From: Hyphochytrium catenoides
Taxonomy: Eukaryota; Sar; Hyphochytriomycetes; Hyphochytriales; Hyphochytriaceae
Direction of reading: 5' to 3'
Assembly: GCA_900088475.1 (NCBI GenBank)
Contig: FLMG01004117.1
Coordinates: 248 to 20,119, forward strand
DNA: 19,872 nt
Made by a program: the position numbers and the translations under genes. The notes beneath the pieces were generated by a model. That model ran no database searches. It was not told where the DNA came from and saw only the letters and a program-made list of their open reading frames with translations. Positions 8,309 through 18,686 of the stretch are shown piece by piece; positions within the stretch are counted from its first letter, which is position 1; the number at the start of each line of letters is the position of its first letter.

Positions 8309-9739
8309 TGGTCTCCGCGTGTCGCAGGCACGACTGAAGCAACTATCACACTTCTCTAAGCTATTTTATGATGCTAAGCTATTTTATGATGATTTATATT
8401 CCACGGACCAGCTTTTCTCTCATCATCCGGCAGCGCTCTAAGGTTCCATCTACTATGGCCCTCCTTGCCTGGTATGAGCTCACTCCACTCGCACCCAAGT
8501 TGAGCAAAAGAGGCTGCCTAGAGTCGGCTCGGCGCATGCCGTCTCTGTTTAAGGTATTGCTCAGAATTGTCTGCTCTACGCTCTTCCAGCTCTTGGTGGG
8601 ATGGTTCAACTACATAGGGATGTGGTACATTTACATAATAGAATTAGAGCAACAGGTGAACCTCTTTTGCTAAGCGTAAGGACAGTCCTATGCCGCCTGG
8701 TACAAATGGTCCCAGGGTCTGTGGGCTGTCATACACTTTGTAATGCTCGCTTGACCGTCATTTGCCAGCAGCAGAGACCCCTCGACTCAAGGTCCCTTCT
8801 CACAACAACCAAGTAGCTCTGCTTCACCTCACAGCAAAGTCCCAACCCATCAATGCAGTGATAAAAAAACCGAGAAAAGGCAAGCAGGCCGAGCCAAGCG
8901 TAGACAGAACTTAGGTCTCCTTCTTTGGACCTCAGTGAGCAGTAGGTTGAAAGCAACGACGAGTGGACGTGTGGATCGTCCTCAAATCTTCATCAAAAGC
9001 AGCAAAAAATCTGGCGCGAGGTCGTGCAGCTCTTGCCTCCAATAGGGACGTGCGTTGTAGTCGTCATGCGAACAGACGAGGTGCCCTCCATAGTACTACT
9101 ATAGCGTAGAGGCTCTATGAACCTGAGATTTCATGTATTATTACTGCCAGGAGCACACCGAGGTAGATTGATGCAGGGGATGTGAGGGGACCCGTTTCCA
9201 GTGCTTTTTGGTCACTCTTCCTCACCTCTAAATCATGAATCCCAAGATATAATGTATCCTAATAGGCTCATAGTACCCTATCTCTTACCTGGTCTGTCTC
9301 GCAATACGTTGGCCTCGATCTCCACATGTCAGGCCTGTTAGGGCGCGGAGGCCGATCAGAACGGACTCTGAAGCATCATCGATGATCGACGGAGGCTGAG
9401 CGATAGATCAGTAGAGTGAGAGAGACAGACAGACAGACTCCATCAGAAGAAGAGACAAGAGAGGGCAAGAGAGAGAGAGGCGAGGGTCAACAAGCCTAGG
9501 GAGAGAAGGCGAGGCACGCGCCGTGATTATGCAAAAGGGGGCAAGTGTTTCCTTTGGAAGGACGACTCCACGCTGCATCAAGCTCAGGCGGATCCTGGGA
9601 TCCCGGTCTCTGTCAGCATCCACACCAGTCGATACCTCTGAGAATGTAGACTGACGCAGCCGCTGAAAGCTCATCTCTATCGAGCTGATAAAGAGCCAGG
9701 GCGAGGTAGGGAGGCTCAGGAGGAAGAGTAAAGGAAGTG
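8309..9739. other. Long intergenic region between PRA1 and CDPK genes
   Basis: These 1,431 bases show no recognisable gene. A perfect tandem duplication of an 18-base unit lies at 8356-8391. A 72-codon ATG frame at 8455-8673 has a hydrophobic end but no family resemblance. From about 9410 to 9480 the + strand becomes GA-rich, probably part of the CDPK promoter or leader. I see no tRNA or other structured RNA. Confidence 0.45.
8356..8391. repeat. Perfect tandem duplication, 2 x 18 bases
   Basis: The unit ctaagctattttatgatg is present twice in a row without mismatch. It sits about 50 bases past the PRA1 stop codon, probably in its 3' untranslated region. It looks like a recent slippage or small duplication. 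Confidence 0.95.
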
Positions 9740-10363
9740 ATGGGGAACTGCTGCAGTGCAGATGTACCTGGAGAGCAGATTGAGAGTGGAGAGAACATTG
9801 GGAGCAAACTTGTGCGCCATCACTTTGTCGACGACATTACATCCGTCTTCACTTTTGAAAAGGAACTAGGGAAAGGTAAGGTTTGAAGTCGTGTTGAAGG
9901 AGAATGAGTACAATGGCGACGCTAGGTCAACACTATAGCTGGTTGACAGAGAGTCAGGAGATGGCAAACGAAGAAGAATTGAAATGACAGGCAAGAGAGA
10001 AGCAAGGCGAGGTCACGGATGAAGCTGGATAATGGGAAAAGGAGAGAGGTCACAGAGAGTTCTGAGAGATAGAGGCAGCTCCACATAACCACAAGAACTG
10101 AGAGACAGAGAGACTTAGGGAACAAGATTGGCCGTTAGGCGTCCTTAAGGCGAAGAGTGTAAGAGTAACGGATTTCTCTTTCTTAGGGGCTTATGGAGCA
10201 GTGTACCTTGTATCCGAAAAGAAAACTGGCGCGAAGAGAGCACTGAAGGCAGTCAAGCTGGAGAAGACTCTTGATAAGGTGACGCGAAACCCGCTAAAGG
10301 GCTATTTTGCTCATTTCTCGCCTATTTTATCCTCGTTCTCTCTCTCTTCTCTCTCTCTCTCTC

Positions 10364-10394
<31 letters not shown>

Positions 10395-13391
10395 GTCGTT
10401 CTATCTCACTTCGGTTTCCACCTCCCATGGTGTCGCGATATCCCTTCGCTCTTGGAGCTTTCGAGTCTTTATTGTCCTGATCTCACGTTCCTATCAGCTA
10501 CGGTCCTCGGTGTTCTTTCCTCTGTTTTTCTCGTTCCGTGACTCTCATCCCTCTTCCCACAACAGGCTATTTCTCCTCTTTTAGTCCACTCTCACGGAGT
10601 TGCGGTTTTCCTCTGACTGACACAGTCTAACATCTCTCTCCTTCAGGTTGCCCTGCGAAATGAGATCAACATCTTGAAATGCCTGCGCCACCCTAACATT
10701 GTTAGCATTTATGCCTCCTATGAGGACAAGAAGCAGATGTATATGTCCATGCATCTCTGCACTGGAGGAGACCTCTTTACAGCGCAAAGAAAGGCCGGGA
10801 GAGAGTTCTCAGAGACTGAGATCGCATACATCATCAAAAGCGTCCTTTCAGCCATTCAATACCTGCACCAGCAGAATATTTGCGTCAGTGCACAGCGCTC
10901 TGCTACCTCTAGCTCCTCCTTAACTGATCGCTGCCTCAACTCATTAATCGCTCTTCGGTGCCCTAGCTCTCTATCCTTGTCTTATCCGTCTTCTCCCGTC
11001 TTTGATAGATAGTAGCTAGATTATTTACTCTTCGTCAGGTGGTTACGATCTCTTCGCTATCGCATTTTCCAACCTCAGTATTCGGCTTAACTCATATGTT
11101 TTTGTATGCATCTTTCTTCCTATCCAGCATCGAGACCTTAAGCTGGAGAACCTGCTGTTTGACTCGGAGGCAAAGGATGCCTCCCTAAAGCTCTGTGACT
11201 TCGGCTTTTGTCGGTACTACGAGAAGGGCGAATATATGCGCCAGCTACTTGGGACGGCAGACTATCTAGCTCCAGAGGTGCTAGAAAGAGAATACACGCA
11301 GGTCATTACATGCGCCAAGCTTCTCCCAATTTCTCATGTTCTATCTCCATTCTCTTCCTGAGCCTCAGGGGCCTCCCATTTCTCGCGTCCTCTCCACTCC
11401 TTATGTGCTACCGTCAGACTGCTGCGTGTCCTTAGCTTTGCCACCATTATTCTTATTCAACCTCCTTTCATCTATTGCATGCTTCTCTTTCCTGTGTGCT
11501 ATCACCATCTTCTTGTTAGGGCCGATGTTCCGTAACTCATCTTTCTTGCCCTCATCCATAAGTTGGGTGGAGTTGCGTCACCGTCCCGCGTCGAGCCTCA
11601 CTAGCTCTTTCTTTCTCTGCTTGATTGTTGCTGTCACCTGCCCGCTACTCCACTTAGGCCTGTGATATATGGGCCATCGGGGTTATTACCTACGAGCTGG
11701 TGGCTGGCCACGCTCCCTTCACAGCGAAGACTCGTGACCAGATCATTCAAAACATCCTGGCCTACCGCCTCTCCTTTGACAATCCCAAATGGAACAAAGT
11801 GTCTGTTGCCTGCAAGTCCTTCGTCAAGAACTTGCTGAAGGTATATGCGGGTGTCGCTCATCTTCCGTTGCTTCCCGCCAACAGCGCTCTCTCTTCTCTT
11901 GTCTACTCCCTAGATTCCCAGCCCTTAAAATGCTCTAGCTCGCTTGGTGCATCCCCTATGTCGGTTTCTTTCTCGCTCTTGTATGTTGCTAGTATGCCTT
12001 AGTTGACCCGTGCCCTATATCACGTCAATAGGTGAACCCTAGAGAACGACCTACGGCAGCGGACGCCTTAAAGCACAAGTGGATAGCGGAGCACACCTCT
12101 GTCGAGAGCATTCTTGACTCTCCTGGTCGACACAGAACGTTCATCAAGAGCCTTAAGAGTTATACCCGAAGCAACCAGCTGCGGAAGATGGCACTCCTTT
12201 CCACAGCGTTGGCTCTAGAAGACAAGATGGACAAGGTTGTCCTCGCGAGGCAGTCTGTCTATAGTCCTTACTTTTGCCCTCTCTACTCTTCTCAGGCAGT
12301 GCTTTCGGTCTCTTTGCACTATGTCTCTACTTCGTATTAGCCCGAGGAAGTTAAGGGAGTTATACTGACGTGTCTGTCTTGGCACAGGTAAAAGACCTGA
12401 TGAAGACATTCCAGGCGTTAGATACTACCAAGTCGGGGACAATTGGGAAGGATGGCTTTATAGCGGCCATGGTAAAGGCTGGCGTCACTGAGAAGGAAGC
12501 ATCATTGATGTTCAAAGAGATTGACCAGGTGAAGTTCCTTGCTTCAGACACGCCGTTCCGTTTCTAGGCAATTCTGTCCAAGGCTCCCTCTCTCTCTCTC
12601 TCTCTTTAGTTCACAAGCTTCTTCTCCTAGCCACCAGCTGACACATTTGCCCCCAATTCTTTCCCACCCACTAGTGTACTGATGGACATATTGACATCCT
12701 CGAGTTCACTGCCGCCATGTTGAGTCCATTTGAACTCGATGACCAGACTTTACGAAGCGCTTTTGACCTTCTGACGCACGGTAGCGAACACATCTCCATT
12801 GAAACTGTCAAGGCTCTCGCAGGGCCAAAGTATGAAGACCAAGAAGTGGCAGCCATGATCGCAGCTGCGGATCACGACAACGACGGAAAAATTGGCTTTG
12901 AAGAGTTTAGACAGTTGATGAGGTCTCCTCCGATGTCAACCGGGAGAAGAACCCCTGGTCACCGGCATCTTGGGCAATGGCTTGTCTCTCCAATTTCGTC
13001 AGCCACGCCTGCGGGCAGGAAGGACTTTGAAGAGCTTTACACGGAGGTTTGTCTAAAAGAGAAGCTCCCGACTGCCGAACTGCTCGGAGTCTTGGACATC
13101 AGAGTCATATCGAAGCCGAACGGTGATGCTAAAGAGGCGGATGACGCTCAAAATACCAGCATAGAGAAGAACCTGAAGGATGCCGATAGCGCTAATGTGG
13201 AAAAGATCAGGGTGGATGCCGCAGACTTACCGTCTGGTCATGCTACCAACGGCTCTATGCAGCCGCTTCCAGAGGTTGCAACCATCCCTTCACAGCCAAG
13301 CATGTCACCAGTGACAGCTGAAGATGGTGTCAACAGTGAGGATGTGGTGTCAGAGCATGCAGTTTACGTCGCAGTCAAGGACCCCAGCTAG
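9740..13391 (+). CDS. Calcium-dependent protein kinase (CDPK) with C-terminal extension
   Basis: Eight exons (9740-9875, 10187-10278, 10647-10883, 11128-11301, 11658-11840, 12032-12235, 12388-12528, 12675-13391) give 627 residues. MGNCCS at the N terminus fits N-myristoylation of Gly2 and palmitoylation of Cys4/5, suggesting membrane attachment. The Ser/Thr kinase domain (about 37-292) is complete: Gly loop GKGAYGAVY (44-52), Lys66, HRDLK (156-160), DFG (179-181), APE (203-205) and DIWAIGV. A CDPK-like junction (about 305-342) leads to EF-hands. EF4 (455-466, DHDNDGKIGFEE) is canonical. EF2 (388-399) is near-canonical with Cys at position 3. EF1 (354-365) has Gly instead of Glu at position 12, and EF3 has lost its ligands. 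A polar tail of about 150 residues follows, unusually long. Introns of 311, 368, 244, 356, 191, 152 and 146 bases hold CT-rich repeats only. Calcium should activate the kinase; the substrate is unknown. Confidence 0.93.
10332..10395. repeat. CT-rich microsatellite in CDPK intron 2
   Basis: A (CT)n tract with an internal CTCTAT hexamer repeat lies within the 368-base second intron. It gives the misleading Leu/Ser/Tyr-rich read-through seen when exon 2 is translated past its donor at 10279. A shorter (TC)n tract lies in intron 7 at about 12586-12606. Confidence 0.9.
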
Positions 13392-14418
13392 GCTATTGCC
13401 CCCATTAACCAATCAAAACCTATTTATTTGGCAGTGGTTTCTGGCCCGCCACCCTTCTAGTCTCTAGCTCCATCCGTCTTTCGACAGAAGCAGCGGTGGG
13501 TGAGGCATCCGACCTAGAGTAGTGGCAGTAGCATGCCTTTTGATGCAGAAGGTTGGCTACCCGGTCCAGCTCTTGACTTTCCTCTTGAGAAAGGCGTGAC
13601 AGGGTTGCTATAACCTCCGCCTCGACGACAAGACGAAGACTAAACCGACCAGGAATATAGGACCAGCGAGGAACGCACCCACGGCAGAAAGGAGAACGGG
13701 TGAGCTACTAGTATTCTCTAATAAGCCACCTACTAGAAGCAACGCATTTGAGATGACGCTGCTCCCATCTGGGGTTCAAGATGAGGCTTTGTCCACCATA
13801 TTATCCATGACTCTATGGCAGCTCGACCTTGTTCATAACCCTTGGCGGTTCGCCGTCGGGCTCTCCCCTAACTGGGAACGAGCTTACTATGGAGGTCGAG
13901 GCCTACCACCTGGTCCTTGACGCTATCAACCGAACTCCTCTACAGGTTGTTCCAGCGAGTGCTGGGTGTGGCTCAGCTCGTCATACAGAGGGGCACTGCG
14001 GACATTGGGCTATGTCCATGCGATGCGCCAGTGCCCTTGGTGGCCTTGAAGGTGTGAGCCAAAGGCCGAAGGAGAGAGTAATTGGAAGAAGTCTCAGCTT
14101 CAATAAAATATCTTTGGTGGATCTGTCCTTAGTAATACGCTCTAGAGGTTTTGTGATGGACTGTCTTCAAACCCCGTGAGCGTATTAATAATACCGTTCT
14201 AGATTCATCATGAAGTTTACTGAAGACTATTGCGTCTCTGTTTTGGGCCTGCCTCGCGAATTGACAGACATCTGAGATGAGTTCTGAAGCTCCTCTCGCT
14301 CTTACAGGCTCATAATACGGCGGATGCCGCCGGTTTAGGGTGCCCCAGGCGGCGGGAAAGAGCAGTATTTCCTATTGACATCCCTGGTGCCTATCGGCTC
14401 AGTCGAAGGTAGTACAGG
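13392..14418. other. Intergenic region between CDPK and CapZ beta genes
   Basis: A stretch of 1,027 bases with no gene I can name. Two overlapping + frames deserve mention. One is 13753-13923, 56 residues from an ATG, containing WQLDLVHNPWRF. The other is open from 13829 to 14179, starts at TTG and contains the helix-like segment MEVEAYHLVLDAI. They could be exons of a small unrecognised gene, but frame, start and splice sites are not convincing. A GC-rich 23-base element at 14314-14336 resembles one in the downstream CapZ beta exon 1. Confidence 0.4.
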
Positions 14419-15501
14419 ATGAGTGCAGAGCAGGTGACAGCATGCCTTAACATCATGCGGCGAATGCCGCCGGCAGATATCGAGAACAACTTGGCAGGGC
14501 TGATCAATCTGGTCCCGGACGCGACGGATGAGCTCCTTCAAAGGGTAGACCAGCCACTTCAGGAGGCCAGAGACTCACAGTCAGGCCGCCCATACCTTCT
14601 CTGCGACTATAATAGGGACGGCGACTCTTATCGGTGAGTCTTGACCACTGCTTAACAGCTTCAGCCCATTCATCTGTGGTTACAAGCCCACCCTTTGCGC
14701 TAGGTCACCCTGGTCAAACCTGTATGATCCTCCCATTACCGATGGCGAGGGCTTTACGCCGTCCGATCAGCTCCGGCAGCTTGAAGTGCAGCTTAATGAA
14801 GTCTTTGATGCGTACAGAGAACTCTACTATTCTGGCGGAGTGTCCTCCGTTTATCTCTGGGACTTGGAAGAAGGCTTTGCGGGCTGTTTTCTTATCAAAA
14901 AGAGTACGGGTTCTACTATATTTTCACAGTTAGCTGTGATTTTATGTGCTGACATCTGGGTCTGTAGCTGTAGGCCAAGGAAGGTTTGTGCACGACGGCT
15001 CTTGGGACTCTATACACGTAGTAGAGGTGCATGAAAGCTCTGCCGGGACCGCTAACTACAAGCTGACAACAACCATTATGTTGACGATGAAAGTCAAGAA
15101 GGAAGAGTTCGACTCCAATCTCTCCGGAAGTTTAACTAGACAGGTCCCGTCTCTAGCCTTGTACTCAGCATCTCCTCGTTATCACTGGGGTCTCTCTCTC
15201 TTTCTTTATCCTGAAAGCATCCTGTTAACCTGACTTGTGTTACTTCTCTTGGCAGAAAGAGAACACTGCTCCGCTGAATGAACAGCAGAGCCACGTTGTC
15301 AATATTGGAAAAATGATAGAAGATATGGAGATAGAGATGCGCAGCAATCTTGACCAGCTGTACATCGCCAAGACCCAGCAGGTGGTCAACAACATACGAT
15401 CACTGAATGCCGGCCCTGCGCAGGGCTCTGCCTTTGTGAGTGAGCTGAATAAGAGCATCTTTCAACATGCCGCCGCCAAGAAAGGAGGACCGGGTTCCTA
15501 G
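14419..15501 (+). CDS. CAPZB: F-actin-capping protein subunit beta (CapZ beta)
   Basis: Four exons (14419-14633, 14704-14903, 14968-15143, 15256-15501) give 278 residues, almost exactly the family's usual length of about 277. Hallmarks appear in order and colinear with animal CapZ beta: [15 protein letters not shown]-type [24 protein letters not shown] (across intron 1), [47 protein letters not shown], and [13 protein letters not shown]. With the alpha subunit it forms the heterodimer that caps barbed ends of actin filaments and is part of dynactin and WASH complexes in animals. The C-terminal amphipathic 'tentacle' region is represented by the last exon ([11 protein letters not shown]), followed by a short AAKKGGPGS end. 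Introns of 70, 64 and 112 bases are GT-AG. The alpha subunit is not in this window. Confidence 0.97.
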
Positions 15502-16182
15502 CTCCCACAAGGACCATCTGCTGGACAGATTTCTCTTTTCAGACACATAAAATTTTCACTGGGGAGGCGCAGTTTCCTCAAGGAAACAGCATCTGTCGCC
15601 TGTTGCCTTAGACTGACCAGCTCTCGTTTGTCGATACGGCCCATCCAAGCCATGCCCTGACAGGCCACGTAACGTAAGCCTCTCTTTGGAGAGTGATCCA
15701 GCCTATTCAGCCAGATTCTTTATACGCAGAGCGAACAGAAAGCTTCCCTTGTGGGACAACTTTCAAGAGGAAATAAAAGATGGCTTCTAAGAACGCGCTA
15801 ACAGGCCGTCAGCGTTCTGTGCTTAGGATCTCTTATCCCAGTGGAGGGATTCTGTAAAACAAAGAGGAGTGGCAGGGTGGCCGAGCCAAATATTTCACGT
15901 CTCTACCTTAGAAGTTCATGCCCTACTACCAACCCGTTGCGCAACGAAACCCCAGCACACTTGCAGGAAATGATTATTATTGTTATTGACATGAGGGCAA
16001 CCAGCACGGGCTGAGAGCTATTGGGGAGCTTTCCTTGGCCAGTGCCTCCTTATTAGACTATCGGGATACGAGGAGCTCAAGATAGAGTGAAGTCCATCTG
16101 AATTCTGAAGCTTTCTCAATCTCAACAGCTTTTTCAAGAAAGACAGCTCGCACTGCGGAGCGGCGGGAGTGAGAAAAAGTTT
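15502..16182. other. Intergenic, 3' flank of CapZ beta
   Basis: These 681 bases contain no open frame of note and no recognisable RNA gene. An AATAAA-type hexamer (gaaataaaag) occurs at about 15770-15779, a plausible polyadenylation signal for CapZ beta. The stretch ends at the tRNA-Leu gene on the opposite strand. Confidence 0.45.
16174..16178 (-). terminator. Pol III T-run terminator of tRNA-Leu
   Basis: Five consecutive T residues on the minus strand, four bases past the tRNA discriminator base and a short A-run. Runs of four or more T residues end RNA polymerase III transcription. Confidence 0.8.
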
Positions 16183-16262
16183 TGACGAAGGTGGGATTCG
16201 AACCCACGCCCTTTCGGACCACAGCCTTAATGTGGCTCCTTAGACCGCTCGGACACTTCGCC
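16183..16262 (-). tRNA. tRNA-Leu (anticodon AAG)
   Basis: On the minus strand this 80-base sequence folds as a type II tRNA. The acceptor stem GGCGAAG pairs with CTTCGTC (one G-T pair), with discriminator base A. The anticodon arm CCACA-TTAAGGC-TGTGG places AAG at positions 34-36, reading CUN leucine codons. A long variable arm (TCCGAAAGGGC) is expected for tRNA-Leu. The T arm is GTGGG-TTCGAAT-CCCAC, which also holds the RNA polymerase III B box. There is no intron and no encoded CCA. A run of five T residues follows the 3' end on the minus strand (positions 16178-16174), a standard Pol III terminator. Confidence 0.96.
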
Positions 16263-16757
16263 TCTGGAATTGAGAGAGGAGGAACCTCTACAATGTATAA
16301 AGCTTGCTCTCATACATTGACCACCATCCTTGCCCAGCACGAAAAAGCGGCGCCGCCTATTGGGTGGCTTAGAGCCAATAGGAGCGAAGCATGACTCATA
16401 CACATTATTAGGGCTGCTGACTCACTTCCGCTCCTGGCGTACTACTAAGCCTCCCTCAGTTAACTGGAGCCAAAAGTACAGAGTCATGTTATTACTACTG
16501 CCCCGGATCTGATCGAACAACGGCCTCTGGGAAACCAAACAAAATTGAAGCCTGTGATTCTCTCTCGCTTCACTCTGTCTATCCAGCACCTTCTCTCTCT
16601 CAAACGCCAGCAAGAGGTCTTTGAACTGCTCTTCCTTTTGTCAGGACGTACCTCTTGATTTCTCTGTCTCTCTCAATGATGGAGACGCACGGATAAGGGA
16701 CGAGTGGAGATGCGGGCGGAGATGAAGATGATGATTGATGATGGACCTCAAGACACA

Positions 16758-16841
16758 CTCTCCTTCCCCCTTTTCTCTCTCTCTCTCTCTTTCTCTCTCT
16801 TTCTTTCTCTCTCTCTTTCTTTCTCTCTCTCTCTCTCTCCT
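16758..16841. repeat. Homopyrimidine CT microsatellite
   Basis: An 84-base run with no purine on the + strand, mostly (CT)n broken by TTTCT units. It lies about 400 bases upstream of the SLC35 start and mirrors the purine tract at the start of the window on the other strand. Confidence 0.95.
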
Positions 16842-16988
16842 ATTCCTCTTGGTCTCTCTGTCTCTCTTATGATGTCAAACGCATGAGGGACTCGTACTGA
16901 CATCAGGGCAGAACAGGTTACCTTTCGCTCTGTCTCTACAGCCCCGCTCCGTTACTCTTCCCTCTACCTCTTCGTCTCCTATTCCTCC

Positions 16989-16996
16989 TATATAAA
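16989..16996 (+). promoter_or_regulatory. Possible TATA box of the SLC35 gene
   Basis: TATATAAA lies 251 bases upstream of the ATG at 17247, in a pyrimidine-rich stretch. It would give a leader of roughly 220 bases. This is a motif match only; no transcript start is known. Confidence 0.3.
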
Positions 16997-17246
16997 CTCC
17001 CGATCCTGCACTCTTCCTTCCTCCTCCACACACTCGTCTATAGGTATCGAACACCATAGAGGACGAGGATGTCACGAGGGCCAAGAGAGAGGATGACTAG
17101 AGGAAGAACGTAGTGGACGAACTTCATTTCTCAATCATCAAGAAGTGAATGGATCTTCCACTGTCGTCTCTCTCTATCGTCGCCATTCTTTCTTCTGCCA
17201 AGCTCTAGTGGCTACTCGCAGGAGAAGCGAAAGAAGAGAGAGAGAG

Positions 17247-18686
17247 ATGGCTCCTCAAGATCATAAAACGGGAAGTGTCTTCATGACAGCCTCGGACGAC
17301 TTTCACGATCCCGAGGCTGCACGGCGGGAGGCTGAAGATGAAGTCGTATCTCTGCTGCCCAAGGAGCAAAGTAGCTTATCACTGGACCAAAGGCACCTTT
17401 CTGCAGCAGGAGAGAAAGCAAACACAGCTAATCACTCACACTCTCATCACCATGGAGAAGAAGTTACATCTAAGAAGGGCTCCTTTGGCCTGTTACTCTT
17501 CTGCTTTATGGGGATTGTACTCTCTTTCGTACTGAACGGCGTTATTCTAGAGAAAGTCTCAAAGACCAAGGTTGAGATGTCAATGATCTTTATCTCCAGT
17601 CTCATCTATACGGCAGTAGCGCGGATAGGGAAAAAAATCTCTGGGGAGCAGACCTCGAAAGTTCCCCAGCGCTACCTGTGCGCACTGGCTGCGATTGCGT
17701 TTCTGTCTACTTGGACCTCCATGTTTTGCCTTCGTTATGTCTCCTTTCCAGCGAGAGTCCTGGGCAAGTCATGCAAGAGTATCCCAGTGATGATCGCTGG
17801 TACTTTCTTAGGCAAGCGGTACACCATCCAAAAGTATCTCAGCGTGATACTCATATCCCTTGGTGTCTCTCTCTTTATGTTCGGCAAGCACTCAGGATCG
17901 TCTGATGAGAGCAAGCAGACCTTTATGGGAATCTTCCTTCTTGGTGTATCCTTAGCCGCAGATGGGCTTACGGGAGCGTTAGAGGACAAATTTATGGCAG
18001 AGCACGAGCTGGGACCTTTTGAACTCATGTACCAACTCCATGTATGGAGAATTGGCTTCACTTTCGTGCTCATACTGGTCCTGAATGAGGCGCCTACGTT
18101 TATTGGAGTTCTTGGTACTTCCTGGCACCTTATTCTAGCGCTAGGTCTAACTGGAGCCCTAGGCCAAGTCTTCATCTTCTACACTATCGGGAAGTTTGGT
18201 GCCCTTACGACGTCCATCATTGGCACCTGCAGAAAGGTGTTCACGGTTTGCGCATCAGTGGTTATCTTTGGACATGTGTTGACCTCCATGCAACATTTGG
18301 GCCTTCTTGTTACCTTTGCTGGCATCGTGGGCAACATGTTAAAAGGCAAGAAGAAGAAAGGGGACAATGCCAAGCAGCACGCACCCAACAACCTCATCCT
18401 TCTTGAGAGCCAACCCCTTGTGCCATCCTCACCGTCCCAGGAGGAAGAGGAGAGGCTAGAGTGCCCAGGCTTAGAGGACGATGTTTCAGATACTCACGTC
18501 CTGCCTGTCATTTGCACCTCCCCGCCGACTGCGGATCTACCAGTGGCTGTACCTGTCGACAGCTCTGCAGAGGACAAAGAGCAACGGACAGCTAGAGATA
18601 AGGCTACCACAGGGGGCGATGAGGTCTATCTGACACCAGCAAAGCTTCAAAGCGGTAATGATCTGATGTTCAGTCCAGTAGCATAG
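17247..18686 (+). CDS. SLC35B/UAA-family nucleotide or nucleotide-sugar transporter
   Basis: A single-exon 479-residue protein starting at the first in-frame ATG (MAPQDHKTG); the frame is open upstream only from non-ATG codons. After a cytosolic-type N terminus with a dileucine (VVSLLP, 33-38) and a His patch (63-69), about ten hydrophobic segments run from 80 to 366. Hallmarks of SLC35B and the UAA transporter family are present: RVLGKSCKSIPVM (170-182) and GALGQVFIFYTI..FGALTTSIIGTCRK (303-330). Members exchange nucleotide sugars, PAPS or ATP/ADP across ER or Golgi membranes. The second motif is closest to SLC35B1 and UDP-galactose-type members, but the substrate cannot be settled. A basic KGKKKK cluster (366-371) is followed by a polar, acidic tail of about 110 residues, longer than usual. 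There is no C-terminal KKxx retrieval signal (it ends SPVA). No intron is present. Confidence 0.92.
   Translation: MAPQDHKTGSVFMTASDDFHDPEAARREAEDEVVSLLPKEQSSLSLDQRHLSAAGEKANTANHSHSHHHGEEVTSKKGSFGLLLFCFMGIVLSFVLNGVILEKVSKTKVEMSMIFISSLIYTAVARIGKKISGEQTSKVPQRYLCALAAIAFLSTWTSMFCLRYVSFPARVLGKSCKSIPVMIAGTFLGKRYTIQKYLSVILISLGVSLFMFGKHSGSSDESKQTFMGIFLLGVSLAADGLTGALEDKFMAEHELGPFELMYQLHVWRIGFTFVLILVLNEAPTFIGVLGTSWHLILALGLTGALGQVFIFYTIGKFGALTTSIIGTCRKVFTVCASVVIFGHVLTSMQHLGLLVTFAGIVGNMLKGKKKKGDNAKQHAPNNLILLESQPLVPSSPSQEEEERLECPGLEDDVSDTHVLPVICTSPPTADLPVAVPVDSSAEDKEQRTARDKATTGGDEVYLTPAKLQSGNDLMFSPVA

Larger units (their letters stand above)
16263..17246. other. Intergenic region between tRNA-Leu and the SLC35 gene
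   Basis: No gene is recognised in these 984 bases. The stretch contains a long homopyrimidine microsatellite (16758-16841) and, near its end, a TATA-like element followed by GA-rich leader sequence. Short open frames here are microsatellite translations or lack family features. Confidence 0.45.

Noticed and set aside
10201-10584. 127-codon frame with Leu/Ser/Tyr repeats
   Set aside because: It is CDPK exon 2 read through its donor into the CT-rich intron; only 10201-10278 is coding.
15235-15255. Upstream residues (MCYFSWQ) of the last CapZ beta open frame
   Set aside because: They are intron sequence ending in the acceptor TTGGCAG; the family match begins at KENTAP.
16704-16886. 60-codon ORF full of Ser/Leu/Phe repeats
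   Set aside because: It is a translation of the CT microsatellite.
17145-17246. 34-codon N-terminal extension of the SLC35 transporter
   Set aside because: It begins at GTG. The first in-frame ATG is at 17247, and the extension is Arg-rich translation of the GA-rich leader.
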